A DNA stretch of 64,000 bases. It comes from Spodoptera frugiperda (lineage: Eukaryota > Arthropoda > Insecta > Lepidoptera > Noctuidae). The position numbers and the translations under genes are program-made. Location: positions 8,715,788 through 8,779,787 of the forward strand of contig NC_064217.1 in assembly GCF_023101765.2 (NCBI RefSeq), read 5' to 3'. Numbering within the stretch: position 1 is the stretch's first letter; every line of letters begins with the position of its first letter. This document shows, one piece after another, positions 11,692-23,568 of the stretch. The notes under the pieces are model-generated. The model was given only the letters and a program-made list of their open reading frames with translations, searched no databases and was not told the origin of the DNA.

Positions 11692-11776
11692 ATTTTTAAA
11701 TATTTGTGTTTTAAGTCCCATGTAATATGGGGTGAGCCTATCGCCATTTACTGGGCACAACTCCAGACTCCGTGCT
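11692..11776 (-). mobile_element. Family D SINE, partial, interrupted by a family B SINE
   Basis: GTCCCATGTAATATGGGGTG... ends at CCAGACTCCGTGC, where a 21-base T tract begins the family B insertion. Confidence 0.72.
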
Positions 11777-11943
11777 TTTTTTTTTTTTTTTTTTTTGAGG
11801 GGGGAAAATCATCCAATGACTTCTCCCGCCTTGGGTGAGGCGGGAGGGAGTGTCAGACTCTTACTGACTAAAAACCACCCCGTTCCTTCTCCTGCTTTGA
11901 GCCGTAGCCCCGGTAACCTTTTACGTTGTCCGCAGCTCCGGAT
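11776..11943 (-). mobile_element. Family B SINE with a 21-base A tail
   Basis: The T tract at 11776-11796 is the A tail on the minus strand. The body, ATCCAATGACTTCTCCCGCC... to CCGCAGCTCCGG, is near consensus. It is inserted into the family D SINE at 11692. Confidence 0.82.
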
Positions 11944-12072
11944 CAGCCATTGAGAAATATTCGAAATAAATTAATGGCTGATACAGGTGGCCATATTAAC
12001 TGTCGCCACCTGTTGGTGCATGGCTATCAATGCGTCAAGGGCAGTCATTGATGAGTGGTATTAGCTGTTGCA

Positions 12073-12366
12073 ATGTCACGCCTTTTATCCCCGAAGGAGT
12101 AGGCAGAGGTGCACATTACGGCAAGTAATGCCGCTATACAATGTACATCCATATTTCACCATTTATTGTATTATAAGTCCCATGTAATAGGGGGTGAGCC
12201 TATTGCCATATACTGGGCACAATTCCAGACTCCGTGCTGCCACTAAAAAAAATATCTAATTACCGGAAAAAACTCAGTAATATTTAGCCCAAACCAGGAA
12301 TCGAATCCGAGACCTCTTGTCCGGCAGTCGCACTTGTGACCACTCGACCAACAAGGCAGTCGAGAG
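12073..12366 (-). mobile_element. Full-length family D tRNA-headed SINE with target-site duplication
   Basis: TTAGCTGTTGCA flanks both sides (12061-12072 and 12367-12378). The minus strand begins with a tRNA-like head (TGGTCGAGTGGTCACAAGTG, then GATTCGATTCCTGG), followed by a conserved body ending GGCGTGAC. This is the best reference copy of family D in the window. Confidence 0.85.
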
Positions 12367-12430
12367 TTAGCTGTTGCATGTGTCTGATGTCACTTGAATC
12401 TATAGCAATAGATGTGTTAACGATAGCTGT

Positions 12431-12514
12431 TCTTTCCGCATCAACCAACTTTTATTCATTATTGTTAACTTTTTGTCTTTCCACATCAACCAACTTTTAT
12501 TCATTATAATTAAC
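12431..12514 (+). repeat. 45-bp tandem duplication
   Basis: TCTTTCCGCATCAACCAACT... at 12431 is repeated from 12476 with two or three substitutions. Confidence 0.75.
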
Positions 12515-12719
12515 AATTCTTTTAGATTTGAATCAAGCAACTAACTATTCTTCCAGCTTCACTTTGCCAGCTGTCTTCAATGCATCGGTCACTACTGCCA
12601 ATGCGTGGACGATTGCAGTGGCATCTACTAATAACAATGTTTTGCTCATGTGTATAAGCCCTAAGCAACCATTTTCAGTTAGAGCCGGTCAAGATCAACT
12701 TGTGCACGGCTCGACTGAA

Positions 12720-14149
12720 GGTTTTGTATAATTTTTAATACAAGGTGCGACAGATGTGGGTAATGGCCACTAAGTGTAGAATAGTGTGAGTAATTATTAT
12801 AATTATCTCGGTATGAAATACTCACTGTGTCTTTACTATTCTCAATGTTTGTTTTTCTTTACGCTAGGATTTGCTTCTACATTATCGTTGACAGATGTGT
12901 GACCACACATAAGCTGATTAAACATTCAAAAATTGACAAATCTTATCTCGAAAATACTTCTATGTCTATAACAAGTGCTGGTGTTTAACACATTGAACAC
13001 CGTGGTGGTCACCGGTGACCGCCGTAAGCGGAGGATTTGCCTTCAACAGTTTTCTGTCGGCAGTCAAAGACTTAATCGGCATTTGTTCCGGGAGTAATCA
13101 AATCTGTAACTTGATTTTCATCCTAGGTAAATAGGCTTACCAACTTTTAGCCCTTTTATGACATGATTTGTAATAAGTATAGTATCTATATGTTTGCGTT
13201 GTGTACTGAATGAGTCTGCATTATGTACTTGTACTTATCAAGTAAAAGGACGTACATTGGGTTCAATGTTAGGGTTTTTAATTAACTACCTACCTACAAT
13301 AAATTTTCAAGATAGAATTTTTCAGTACCTACTAGCGACGTAGGCGTAACTTGGCCATGTTTGTGAATATTGCGTATGCTTAAATTAGGCAAACCCATTT
13401 AGTATATGTATAGAATAACCTAATGACAAAGCAATAAAGTCGTGTTTCGCTAAACGCTAGCTCATTGTGTGCCAAATGTGCAACATAGGATATTGTAAAG
13501 AAAATAGTCCGAAGCAACAAAGACCTAATGTTTTCAAATTGTCTAACACTAAATGGCAACTTTGTGACATACTTAGACCACTAGTGCATAGAAATTTAAA
13601 ATCGAAAAATCTTTAAACTTGCTAAACCTAAGGCAAGAATACGATGCCTTATTCTCTACAGACTAATATTAAATAATACTTTTTTAGTGACGAGGGGTTA
13701 TGATTAATAATGTTACATATAATTATGTAAGTAGATTAAGTATTTTTGCGGTGTCCAAAAGGACTCATAGCTGGGACAACGACATAAAGGTATGTTACTG
13801 GTATATACATGTGTATGTTAAATATAAAATAATACTCGTATGTACTTTGAAGGTTAAATATTAGTTCTTATGACCCCACGATATTAGGATTTTCCTTAAT
13901 CTAATGTTCATCATTATGTTTTTGTAGCAATTAAATTCCTTACAGCATCCAATAAAAACACTAATGTTGGATTTTTACATTGGTTGGTTAAATGGTCTCA
14001 GTTGCGACTGCTTTGCTATTTTTTGATAGGAATAGATTCTTAGGTAAAGTTGAGGAGTTATTGGGTTATTTAATGTGTCATTTGTTTTAACTAAGCTCGT
14101 TATCTCAGGATTATTAACAGATGAAGTATAAGTTCATATCCATTTAAGG
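12720..14149. other. No gene seen
   Basis: AT-rich; apart from the family E repeat at 12980-13076, nothing recognisable on either strand. Confidence 0.5.
12980..13076. mobile_element. Family E short foldback repeat
   Basis: Minus-strand copy of the repeat also at 26371-26462 and 42964-43058. It shares AAAACTGTTGAAGGCAAAT and a central GGTCACCGGTGACC palindrome. Other copies end in TTAACTGCC/GGCGGTTAA. Confidence 0.65.
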
Positions 14150-14514
14150 ATACTTGGTACACATAGCTTAACACTGGTGGAAATGGACCCAGCTAAGCTA
14201 TGTTTTTTATATGGAAAGGTGCGTGATATCGATGAGTTCCTTTCTATCCATACATCGCATACTCGAGCTGGGAATCTTACTCGCACAGTTACATAGCTTA
14301 GTATCGTATCGTGGAAACTGTCACATAGTTTTGCAGCTTATGTATGTGACAAATCTTGCACAAGTTTCCTGACTTGCACGCTCCGGTATACTTGCACAAG
14401 CCGTCAGTTCCGGTATACCGTTCAGGTATACCGCTACGTATGTGGCCACTATTAGATATTACATCTATTTAGTATAGTACGTCTCCCTAATATAAAATAG
14501 AAAAGCACCCTAAT
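14150..14514. mobile_element. Family I foldback MITE with internal short repeats
   Basis: Ends in AAAAGCACCCTAA like 59722-59984, and shares CAGCTAAGCTATG and GTCACATAGTTTTGCAGCTTA. An extra insertion at 14350-14430 has repeats of CTTGCACAAG and CCGGTATAC. Confidence 0.55.
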
Positions 14515-14848
14515 GGTGAGTTCACATTTGGTTTAAAGAATAAAGTACGTCTTTAGTTACGACCTAAATAATGTCTATGACCTTCAATTATTCTAGGCAA
14601 TGATGTTTACACTTAGTTATGTAGAAACAATACAATACAACTAATTCTGACCTAACAGGTGATTGTCTAAAACATTAGTATTGATGGATATAAGAATGAT
14701 ATCATCCAAGTCTTGAATGACAAAACTACTACCAACGTAATCGCCTAAAATATTTCGATGTATTTTAAAATAGAACAACATGAATGCTTAATATATGGAA
14801 ATTGGTGATAAATATTTAACGAACATTTATAGTTAGGCAAGTAGATAC

Positions 14849-15002
14849 TCCGGAGCTGCGGAATACCTAGCGGGTTTACCGGAGTTCCGGCTAGAAAAAC
14901 AGGAGAAGGAACGGGGTGGTTTATAGTCAGTAAGAGTCTGCCACTCCCTTTCGCCTCGCCCAAGGCGGGAGAAGCCATTGGATACTTTTCGCCCTTAAAA
15001 AA
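14849..15002 (+). mobile_element. Family B SINE copy
   Basis: CCGGAGCTGCGGAATACC..., AACGGGGTGGTTTATAGTC, ATTGGATACTTTTCGCCC, short A tail. Confidence 0.78.
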
Positions 15003-15809
15003 ATTGTTTGTAAGTCTGTGGTAAGTAGATACGTAAATTACTGGTATTTTTATCATTAATGAAGTAAGTTTATTTAAGTTAATTATTAGTTCTTCTTTGT
15101 TATTTTATAACATCGTTGTAATATAAAAAATACTATTACTATTTTAGACATCATATAAAAAAAGTCTTCTCACAATTTTAGAGGACACACTCAAAAGAAA
15201 GTAATCCATATTCATCAAAAAGATTCTATTAAAATATTAGACTAATATTATACATGAAAATATAAAACGAAATGCCGCCATTACACTGAGGGTATCATAC
15301 ATAAAATTATCATTTGATTACTGTTTGAGTCGACATTCAACAACCAAAACAAGAGGGCAACGAACTGGTTCCATCTTTAATTAATCCAATACTAGATGTA
15401 CTCATAAATAAAGTATCACCAAACAAGAATAACAGCTTCCACGAATTCATATCTAACAGTTTTAACGTGAGTTTTTTGAAGAAATATTTGATAAGTCTTC
15501 GCTTCTTTCGTGTTCTAGAATAGAACGGTAACTATCTAAAAATAATTCTATAAGTTAGTAATATGATAAAAACATATGAATTCTGCGTTCAAATTGTATA
15601 ATTCTAATGTTGACTTCTCTGTAATGAACACAAGAAAACTTGTAATAGGTACCTAAACAACTTGGTAATGCCACTTAATGGAAATATTTGAACACAATCA
15701 CACAAATTACAAGAAAATATCACTTAAAGTTGACATCTTAAAATATTCCTATAAGAAAAAAATCTCAGACTCTTAGTTACAAAAGAAAACAAAAAGGTCA
15801 TGAACTTAC

Positions 15810-16060
15810 ATCGTCCCACGCAAACTTGTCTATTTCTCACAAAATCCAATTTGTTTTTATCTTTCTTTCGTCAGTATTATATCATAATAATATCACAACA
15901 CAGCACTATTGTATCACATTGAATAAGTACTGCATAGAAACACTGGCAGCTAACACTTAAAATATCGATTAAATTTATTATCGATTTGTTTCGCGTGTTT
16001 TAAAGAAATTCGATTTTCGAGATGCGCTAGCGCGCGTTGTCTCGCTCGGTCGCCGGCTCT
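15810..16060 (-). promoter_or_regulatory. Candidate promoter and untranslated first exon (minus strand)
   Basis: A minus-strand GTAAGT donor begins at 15809, after ...GCGTGGGACGAT. Upstream on the minus strand lies a CpG-dense patch (about 16020-16060, CGCGCGCTAGCGC) in otherwise AT-rich DNA, and two DREF-like TATCGATT motifs (15963-15970 and 15979-15986). No long ORF is present, so this fits a 5' UTR exon. The nearest gene in the same direction is the membrane-protein gene starting at 7239. The transcription start is not determinable, and the 16060 boundary is a guess. Confidence 0.35.
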
Positions 16061-16924
16061 GAGACTTGGAGGCATACAGGTTGGTTACGTCACTACTACA
16101 AGGCCGGTTACACGGAGCAACCTACTGACTCTCGATTGGGGAATTAATCGTCACCGTCCAAGGTCAACTCGAAAATGGTAACGTTTATTGATAAAGCTCT
16201 CAGTTCCGCCATTTTGAAAAATTCTTTAGAAGTGTGTGTTAGTTTAATTTTAGCGACACATATAAATTGGATAAAAAATTATTTACACAATTTGTTATGT
16301 TCGTATCTAAGCTAAAAGTAGATAAAAGTATCTATATTCTATTTCATTAAAATACAATCGTAATTAATTTAAGATCTTCGTGACATCTTAGAGGAATGAG
16401 AATCACGTAAGTACCTATAGGTATCTAGAGAAAATCTAACAGGTAAAACAAATGATAGCCCATAGCCAAAGATAAAAATTACCGTCACGATTATTTTATT
16501 ATCATCTAATAAAAAAAAACAAGTCATAACTTCGCATTTAATAATTATAATAATATGAGTAGACGTGGATTTACCACATCTTTTAAAACTTTACCAAAGA
16601 TGGATTTGTAACTCCCAAGATTTAATAGTAGGACCCCATATTGTGTTCACTTAGAACGAAGTCTGAATGACGAGGCGAGTCTAGTAGCACTATATAATAG
16701 TGCCACAATGGTCACAATTGGCCATTAAAGGGTCACGGTTAGGGGTCACCGCGTCCTGCCACTATTAAAACGAATAGTGACAATGCGTTCAAATGACAAT
16801 GCAATTTATAACTTCATTGTGTACTAGTATAGCCGATGAAGTAAAATTGATATATTGTATTGTGTTACCTGAATCGTAAAATAATAATGCATTTGAACAT
16901 TAAGAGTTTTTATAAAGGTAAATC

Positions 16925-17178
16925 GGTGATGGATGGAGGTCATTGACCATTCAGATTCGAAATTATCAAAACGTAAAGTAACTTATACCTACATGGTGAA
17001 GGAAAACATCGTGAGGAAATTTGGGCTTATAATTACTAATTGTTAAAAGTTTCAAATCGCCAACCCGCATTTAGCAAGCGTAGTGATTAATGCTCAAACC
17101 TTGTCCGTGTGAGAAAGGCCCTTTGGTCAGTTAGTGGCTACATATAGGCTGTTGATGTGATATGATGTGATGTGAAAA
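16925..17178 (+). mobile_element. Family M SINE, degenerate
   Basis: GGTGAAGGAAAACATCGTGA, TTTCAAATCGCCAACCCGC, then ATAGGCTGTTGATGTGAT. Same family and 3' end as 51888-52136. The tRNA-like head is lost. Confidence 0.65.
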
Positions 17179-18103
17179 TAACTAGATTGTTTTTACTTAT
17201 TCTTTATTTATTTTGTTACACCTTTTATATAACTGTATTCGGTCTCGTACCATGCATTACGATTTTCTTCTATTAGTTGAAACATTTTAAACCAAAATAG
17301 TGGTCACTCTGTTGCATGACTAAAACTGAGAGGTCTAGCTTGTATTAAAGAACTAATAGTAGATAAACTAATAACTTCTGGACATAGGTCTTCTTAATAA
17401 TCTTCAGTAGAAGAACTTATTCCCTCAACGTTTGTATAAAAGTTTTCGTAATGTCACCCACGCACTTCTCCGCGTAGATTACTGATCTTATCTCAAACAA
17501 TAACATCCAGGTTGAGGTGGTCTGGTATTACTACTTTGTGTGCCTTCTTAAGATAAGGACACTAACTATTAAGTGTAATAAAACTGCTTTGAAGAAGGCA
17601 CTAAAGTAGTCACTCACTTGGCATTTTTAGCACAATACTTGACAATTGTTTTCCAAAAATCTTATAGCGGCGACTTCTAAACTTGCAGTGGGTAGGCATA
17701 GGTAGTGCAATGAATAATTATATTTTTTTGGTTTATAGTTTAAGGCTTGTAGTTTATGGATTTGTTGGTTTTTTATTTACAGTACGTTTAATCCAATTTC
17801 AATTCTCATCACTATGGAATGGAAGTAAGTAATTTGAAAAGGCATTGTATTTTAGAATTGAAGATATATCTAATATACATATTATAATAATTCCTTAATG
17901 TAAAATAATTAAGACGTACAAGATTATTTTATCTCTTCAAGATTACTCTGTCTCTCACGTAAACACAAAGCTATTGTGATGTTACTCACCGTTACACTGT
18001 TACAGTTAAAATTATACAGTTGTGTAACAATGGAACACATTCACATCCACTCTATTACCCCTAAAATATGTTTAAATATCTTTTTGCCATTAGTTTGTGT
18101 CTA

Positions 18104-18223
18104 ACTGCCGTACTCAGATACATTTAATGATTATTTAAACTATTCCTTAGTAACGATTTTGTTCCGAAAACAATTGCTAAGGACTGCGTTAAGTAACCAT
18201 TAAATAATTATGAGTGCGGCGGT
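18104..18223. mobile_element. Family G foldback MITE, second copy
   Basis: Inverted ends ACTGCCGTACTCA.../...TGAGTGCGGCGGT with inner arms CATTTAATGATTATTTAA and TTAAGTAACCATTAAAT. Confidence 0.7.
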
Positions 18224-18654
18224 AAGCTAATTGCTAATTAATTGATAACTAATAGAAAACTAACAAACTTCTTAGTTCAAAAATCTAAGTTACAAAAGGA
18301 GTATAAATAAAAAAATATCTACAGAGAACAAAATATGTTTCTAGAAATAAATCCTAATTCTAAAAGACAGCGATAACTATCATCGATAAAATTCTATATC
18401 ACCTGGGTCGTGCGTACACGCAGGTAAGAGTGGGCGGTGTGAAACAAGTTATACTGGTCATTCTGCCTACTTGATAGGGTAGTGACCAACATGGGATCAC
18501 TATGGGAGCATTAAGTACCTAGTACTAGGCATCGATGGGTTAAAATATCTGTAATCGGAATACTCGCCTTAGTTTTCTTTTTAAGCGTTTACGAAGAATA
18601 ATATACTAGTGTGTATTGTTATTTTTACTAAATACTGTTTTTTAAAACTATTGT

Positions 18655-18752
18655 GCTTTTTTTGAGGGGTGAAAATCATCTAATGACTTCTCCCATCTTG
18701 GGTGAGGCAAGAGGGAGTGTCAGACTCTTACTGACTAAAAACCACACCAGTT
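18655..18752 (-). mobile_element. Family B SINE, truncated
   Basis: Carries ATCTAATGACTTCTCCCATC and CAGACTCTTACTGACTAAAA, then loses homology at CACACCAGTT. Confidence 0.7.
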
Positions 18753-20185
18753 CTATTATGCTGTGCTAAACACAGATTTTTATGACGCCCTAGGTTTTGT
18801 TCGACTGTTGTTTCTCGATGTTTTCGGTGAATGTATCGAATTTTACTTTCATGTAAATCTTTCTAATAACAAATACGATAAAAATAATGATATAATGTAG
18901 AACAGTGAGTTATGTGCGTATGTATATAGCTCACTGTACTTTAATAATGTACAGTGAGACAACTCCTACACATTTATATCTTTTTAAGAATTCTTTTTTG
19001 AAATCAAACTCTCACATAGCAACAAAAAGCTAATTTTAGTTTCAGCATTACAGGATATCTTCCCAAAAATACCTGTACAGGAGGTAGTATTGGTTAATTA
19101 TTATAATTATTCACTCGTGTATTATACCAGAAACTCAAGTGACTAATTAGCATTGTTTAACTTAAGTATCTTTTACAGAAGAGATGAAAATTATACTTTA
19201 AGGGCAGGCTTATACTGACAAGAAATATGGAAATTGAAGAAATATGGGGATTTTGTACCTTTACAGGGTATCTCGTACCTATCAAAATAATAAATAAAAT
19301 ACTGGTACTACAAATTCTACTAATTTACTATCGGTCAATATCAATTCCCTATCCACCTATAAATATACTTCCAAACTAGGCAAATAAAAGAAAAATTACC
19401 GAAACATCCAGGAATGTTCCAATCCCAATATACGGCGAGTAATCTCAGCTATGACAAATATTACATCACCTTCCCATTCTACCAATAAACGTTAACCTTA
19501 ATAGAAAATGATGCTAATAATGTGACTACTTGAGCATTTTCATTAAGTACAGATAAAGGCCTTACAAGTACTACTTGCCTCGCCCTCGGTACCTCATAAA
19601 AGCCATGGGGGTCGTAATAGTGTTATCATAAACACCCATAACATTGCCGCTAGGTGCCTCGATGATACTTCATAAAATAAATTGTTTTGATGGAGTCTTG
19701 GGATCGATATGGTGGTATTTTGAGAAGGAGTAGAAAGGTACTTTGTTAGTATAAATACACCTAACCATTGTGATAATCCTATCATAATGCCAGCTTTCTG
19801 GGCACTTTCCCTAATGACATCGATGCGGACGTATTTTTTGATGCTTTGTAAATAGTGAATACTAATTGTTGGTTTTTAAGTTTATAAGTTAAATCATAGT
19901 AAAAAAAAATAACTGTAACTTTTAAACTGCCACCACCATTTGCCAACCATTTTGAATACGAGAATCACACGCAGCAAACCCAGAGGTCTATTTATATCGA
20001 CAGAAGTCGTAACCTTTCCACAATGGCAGCTTCCACAGCAAAATTAGATGCCAAGCCTCCGAAATCATCAATTGCCTGTCCAATAACTCAAAGGGAAAAG
20101 AGAAAGCAATTTAATAACAGGAAATAAAATGGCGAAAATATCTTCACTTCGTCCTCTAACCTTGTTTTAGGAAAGTTCAGACTTC

Positions 20186-20322
20186 AGTACCCTTAGTACG
20201 AGTTTGCTTTACGTTTAAAGTAATCGAAACGAGAACGCGTTCGGCGCTCTGATTGGTTGGTTTATTCGAGCCGGCCAATTAGAGCGCCAAACGTGCGTGT
20301 CAAACTCGTACTAAGGGTTCTG
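20186..20322. mobile_element. Short foldback MITE
   Basis: Inverted ends CAGTACCCTTAGTACGAGTT and AACTCGTACTAAGGGTTCTG, with an inner palindromic CGGCGCTCTGATTGG/CCAATTAGAGCGCC. A fragment of the same end occurs at 62925-62950. Confidence 0.7.
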
Positions 20323-20438
20323 AACATTAGACAGGTGGAGTGAAAGTGACTTGCTATAGGGTTACAATTGTTTATGTGATGTTTTATAGCTTTAAAATCT
20401 TTCTTGTTAAATTAAATGGATATATGTACATATGTACT

Positions 20439-20537
20439 GTGGATGCAGGTGGCGACTTGTCGTTCTACGTGGAGGACCAAGGGGGAGGCCTTTGTTCAGC
20501 AGTGGACGTCTCTCGGCTGATGATGATGATGATGATG
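20439..20537 (+). mobile_element. 99-bp RTE LINE 3' end with target-site duplication
   Basis: Nearly identical to the last 99 bases of the element at 61194-62104, including the stop codon and (TGA)n tail. It is flanked by the 11-bp duplication ACATATGTACT (20428-20438 and 20538-20548). An extremely 5'-truncated insertion. Confidence 0.85.
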
Positions 20538-20544
20538 ACATATG

Positions 20545-20610
20545 TACTAACTCATACAAAGAATTTTTCAAATCGGTTCAGTAGTTCCGGAGATTTAAAC
20601 AAACAACCAA
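20545..20610. repeat. Family N dispersed repeat fragment
   Basis: CAAATCGGTTCAGTAGTTCC, a phrase recurring in lepidopteran repeats. Related to 21575-21720, 46575-46770 and 52459-52567. Confidence 0.4.
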
Positions 20611-20870
20611 ATCATGCAAGATTCATCGAGTTACCAAATATGCAACTAATTTAATCGAATACGTTTCTAGATCAAACACGGAAATAAGTTAAATGTAATT
20701 TATTTTTAACCCCGAAATCCTTTTAATTTATACCCACACAGTATTCAAGGTAAACCATGCATCATTTGTTGACTGCCCCAGTTTTCAAAGCGCGTTGAAA
20801 TAGAAACGATTTTGGAGGGAACATGGGATTGTTCCGATATTTCTTAATTACACATACATCGTTGTTTTGT

Positions 20871-20915
20871 AATGTGCACCTCTGCCTACCCCTTCGGGGG
20901 TAAAAGGCGTGACGT
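20871..20915 (+). mobile_element. Family D SINE 3' fragment
   Basis: GTGCACCTCTGCCTACCCC then AAAAGGCGTGACG, the 3' end of family D in sense orientation. Confidence 0.65.
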
Positions 20916-21033
20916 TGTGTTGTTTTGTTTGTATATTTTGAACATGGTTTCGTTAATTGTTTATTTGTATTTCGTGTTTTGTTCAGTATTATGTATATAT
21001 ATGTATACAGTGTAACCTTACAAAAGTGGCCCT

Positions 21034-21176
21034 AGAGATGCGGACTACGTCCGACTCCGGCTCGAAAAGCAGGAGTAGGAACGGGCTGGTTGTCGGGCCG
21101 GTAGTCAGTAAGAGTCAGACACTACTCGCTTCGCCCAAAGCGGGAGAAGTCATTGGATGATTTTTCCCTCCTTAAA
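21034..21176 (+). mobile_element. Family B SINE copy
   Basis: GCTCGAAAAGCAGGAGTAGG, GTCAGTAAGAGTCAGACAC, ATTGGATGATTTTTCCC. Confidence 0.75.
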
Positions 21177-21574
21177 AGAGCCTTATTAAAGTGGCTAAGT
21201 GGCTTTCTATAAATAGCAGAGAAAACCAGACATATAGAAAGCTGTTCGACTGTTTTAGTAAAAAATGTTAAGAGACTAACTAGTCTAGCCTACTTAAGAT
21301 ATTTATTACTGTTTAAATATATTTTAACGGTGTAAATAAACTGTTTTTCTTATTACATATATTTATTCTTAGATTTATTTCTTTTAATGTTAAAAATACA
21401 CAATTAAAGGTTGTTGGCGTGTGGTTCTGGCGAAAGGTTGGTGAAGACTACAAAAACAAATATAAAAAAATTACTATGAAATATCTCAAACTCCATGCAG
21501 TATTGAAGTCCTCATACTTTTACACTTTAATGTTGTAAATGTGCAAATCTTGTTTCTTTGGATGTTTATACATT

Positions 21575-21720
21575 CGTGTGTCAATCACGCTGAAACTACT
21601 GAACGAATTTTAATGAAATTTGGAATACAGATGGTATGAGCTGACATGAGTGATAGGATACTATAGGACTTTTTATCCCATGGGAACGCGGGCGAAGCTG
21701 CTGGCAGAAACTAGTCTATA
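21575..21720 (+). repeat. Family N dispersed repeat
   Basis: ATCACGCTGAAACTACTGAA, GAATTTTAATGAAATTTGG, then TTATCCCATGGGAACGCGGG. A common lepidopteran interspersed sequence; its parent element is uncertain. Confidence 0.6.
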
Positions 21721-22572
21721 AATAAAGCCAATTGCTATGGAAGCCTTTTACGGCCTTTGACGTCAATCGACCATTAAATCAGGTATACCTATAATCCAAC
21801 ATAAGGCACCTTTTTGGTTTTACGAGTTGAAAAAACTTTGCCGATATTTTATTATGATTTCCTTGTACGCTTATACTTTGAAGGGTAAATATTATATGTA
21901 TTATACATTATGTTTACATGGTGTTCCTTTGAAGTTTTTGAATAATATACCTGTAAATATGAAAGTTTGTGGTTAAAAACATAAATTCTTGATAATACGG
22001 TAAACATAAACAGAAAGTATTTATTTCACAACAGTTAGACACGCACGCGCCCGCGCTCATTACATCGCCTAAATGATGTCCACTCGTTGACTGCATGCCG
22101 TTTGCTAGTTGACAACCAGTCGTTCACTGGTTGACCACGCGCCGTCCTCCCGTGGACCACCTATCGACAACGAGTTGAGGCGGGGCTGGTCGGCGGTGCT
22201 CTAATAAGCTATGACCTTAAACCAGAATATTTACTCCTTACTACAAGGTCTTAGAAATGACAAATGACGTAATGAGAATAATTATTTTAATTAGATGACT
22301 AATCTATTTCAAGTCACTGACATTTACAACTTAGTAGCAACGAATTAACATGTTAAAGATAAAATATTTTACTGCTGACATCATGGGACGAATATAAATA
22401 AGGATAAGGAAAAAATATTATGAATAATATGCAACTTTTGTATTCGCAGTCAGCCTGAGAGATAACAAAGAACCACATCTTTTTCATGAGGAAAACAACA
22501 TGAAATGTTTGTCTCGTTGAGTCATTTATTAATTACTTAAACTAACACTTCTGAACTGACTTCTTTGATCGA

Positions 22573-22740
22573 CGGTGTGGTGTGGTGACTGGGCACGGGC
22601 TACCGTGCAACATCTCGTGTGTTGGATTCCCGCACGGAACAACTTTTTGTGTAATCCACAAATTGTTGTTCTTAGTCTGGGTGTCATGTGTATGTGAACT
22701 TTTATGTTTGGAGACACACCCATGACACAGGAGAAAATGG
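22573..22740 (+). mobile_element. Family C SINE, first of an inverted pair
   Basis: TGTGGTGACTGGGCACGGGC, TTGGATTCCCGCACGG, CATGACACAGGAGAAAATGG. Adjoins an opposite-strand copy. Confidence 0.72.
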
Positions 22741-22840
22741 ATTACACAAAGAGGGTTTATTCTCTGGTGCGGGAATTAAACCCGCGACACATTGCATAGC
22801 AGTCGATTGCCTAGCCACAACGCCAACCCTACAGCCGTAA
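22741..22840 (-). mobile_element. Family C SINE, second of an inverted pair
   Basis: The minus strand reads a tRNA-like head with GGTTTAATTCCCGCAC and ends in AACCCTCTTTGTGTAATCC, abutting the plus copy. Confidence 0.7.
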
Positions 22841-23186
22841 CACTACCTATGTTAATAATGAAATCTAACGTACTCATTATTCCAGTATCCACGCTGTAGT
22901 AATGATTGCATATTGAGTTCGTACCATTCAGTGTTATTCTCAACTGACATAATAATATGATGTCGTCATCGTTCTACCTACATACAGACATCTTCTTCAT
23001 GAATATTTACACAAAATTTTATCCAACTCCCAATCTATCAGCTATGACGTCATATTCTTTTATTCTGAAGACACACTAGGCATGAGAAACGTGACGGTGC
23101 TTGGCGTAAATAAAGAAGAAGGAAAACATATTTTTAAATATACACAATTACACATGAAATCTCTTGAAGGTTCTACCATCATAGGT

Positions 23187-23435
23187 GATATTTATTTTTT
23201 ATGGATTAAGCTGGTAAACGAGCAGACGGATGGTAAGCAATCGCCCGTATATGCTTGGAACACCGGAGGCGTTACAAGTGCGTTGCCGGCCTTTTGAGGA
23301 TTAGAAATCTAAGGGTTGTTGGGGAATCGGGGATTGGAAAGATTGGGAAAGGATAATTTGGTCTCCCGTAACCTCACTTACACGAAACACAACGCAAGCT
23401 TTATTTCACGTCAGTTTTCTGCGAGGAAAGTTTAC
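23187..23435 (+). mobile_element. Family A repeat, near full length
   Basis: TTAAGCTGGTAAACGAGCAG, GGCGTTACAAGTGCGTTGCC, CTAAGGGTTGTTGGGGAATC, then CGTAACCTCACTTACACG. A 14-bp phrase near the start (GATCACCTGATG) is deleted. Confidence 0.75.
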
Positions 23436-23516
23436 ATATCATTTTCAAAACAGTAATCGAACTAGGACTAGGAGTGGGTCTATTAATATAGGCGTCTCAT
23501 AGTAACGTTACAAAAC

Positions 23517-23568
23517 ATAATAGGGGTAAGCCTATTGCCATGTACCGGACTCCATTCCAGACTAAAGC
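23517..23568 (-). mobile_element. Family D SINE fragment
   Basis: AATAGGGGTAAGCCTATTGC, then CATTCCAGACT. Confidence 0.5.

Larger units (their letters stand above)
11568..12060 (+). repeat. Tandem segmental duplication
   Basis: A 90-100 bp block (TAATGGCTGATACAGGTGG... to TTAGCTGTTGCAA) occurs at 11568-11660 and again at 11972-12073, 404 bases apart, and each copy runs directly into a family D SINE. The first SINE is internally deleted and carries a family B insertion; the second is intact. The block has its own hairpin ACAGGTGGC/GCCACCTGT. Confidence 0.7.
17180..20180. other. No gene seen
   Basis: AT-rich sequence with the family G MITE (18104), a truncated family B SINE (18655) and a short CAGTGAG hairpin at 18910-18960. 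No ORF with coding character. Confidence 0.5.

Noticed and set aside
18905..18962. Possible miRNA hairpin
   Set aside because: The stem is only about 10-11 bp with a repeated CAGTGAG motif; too short for a pre-miRNA.
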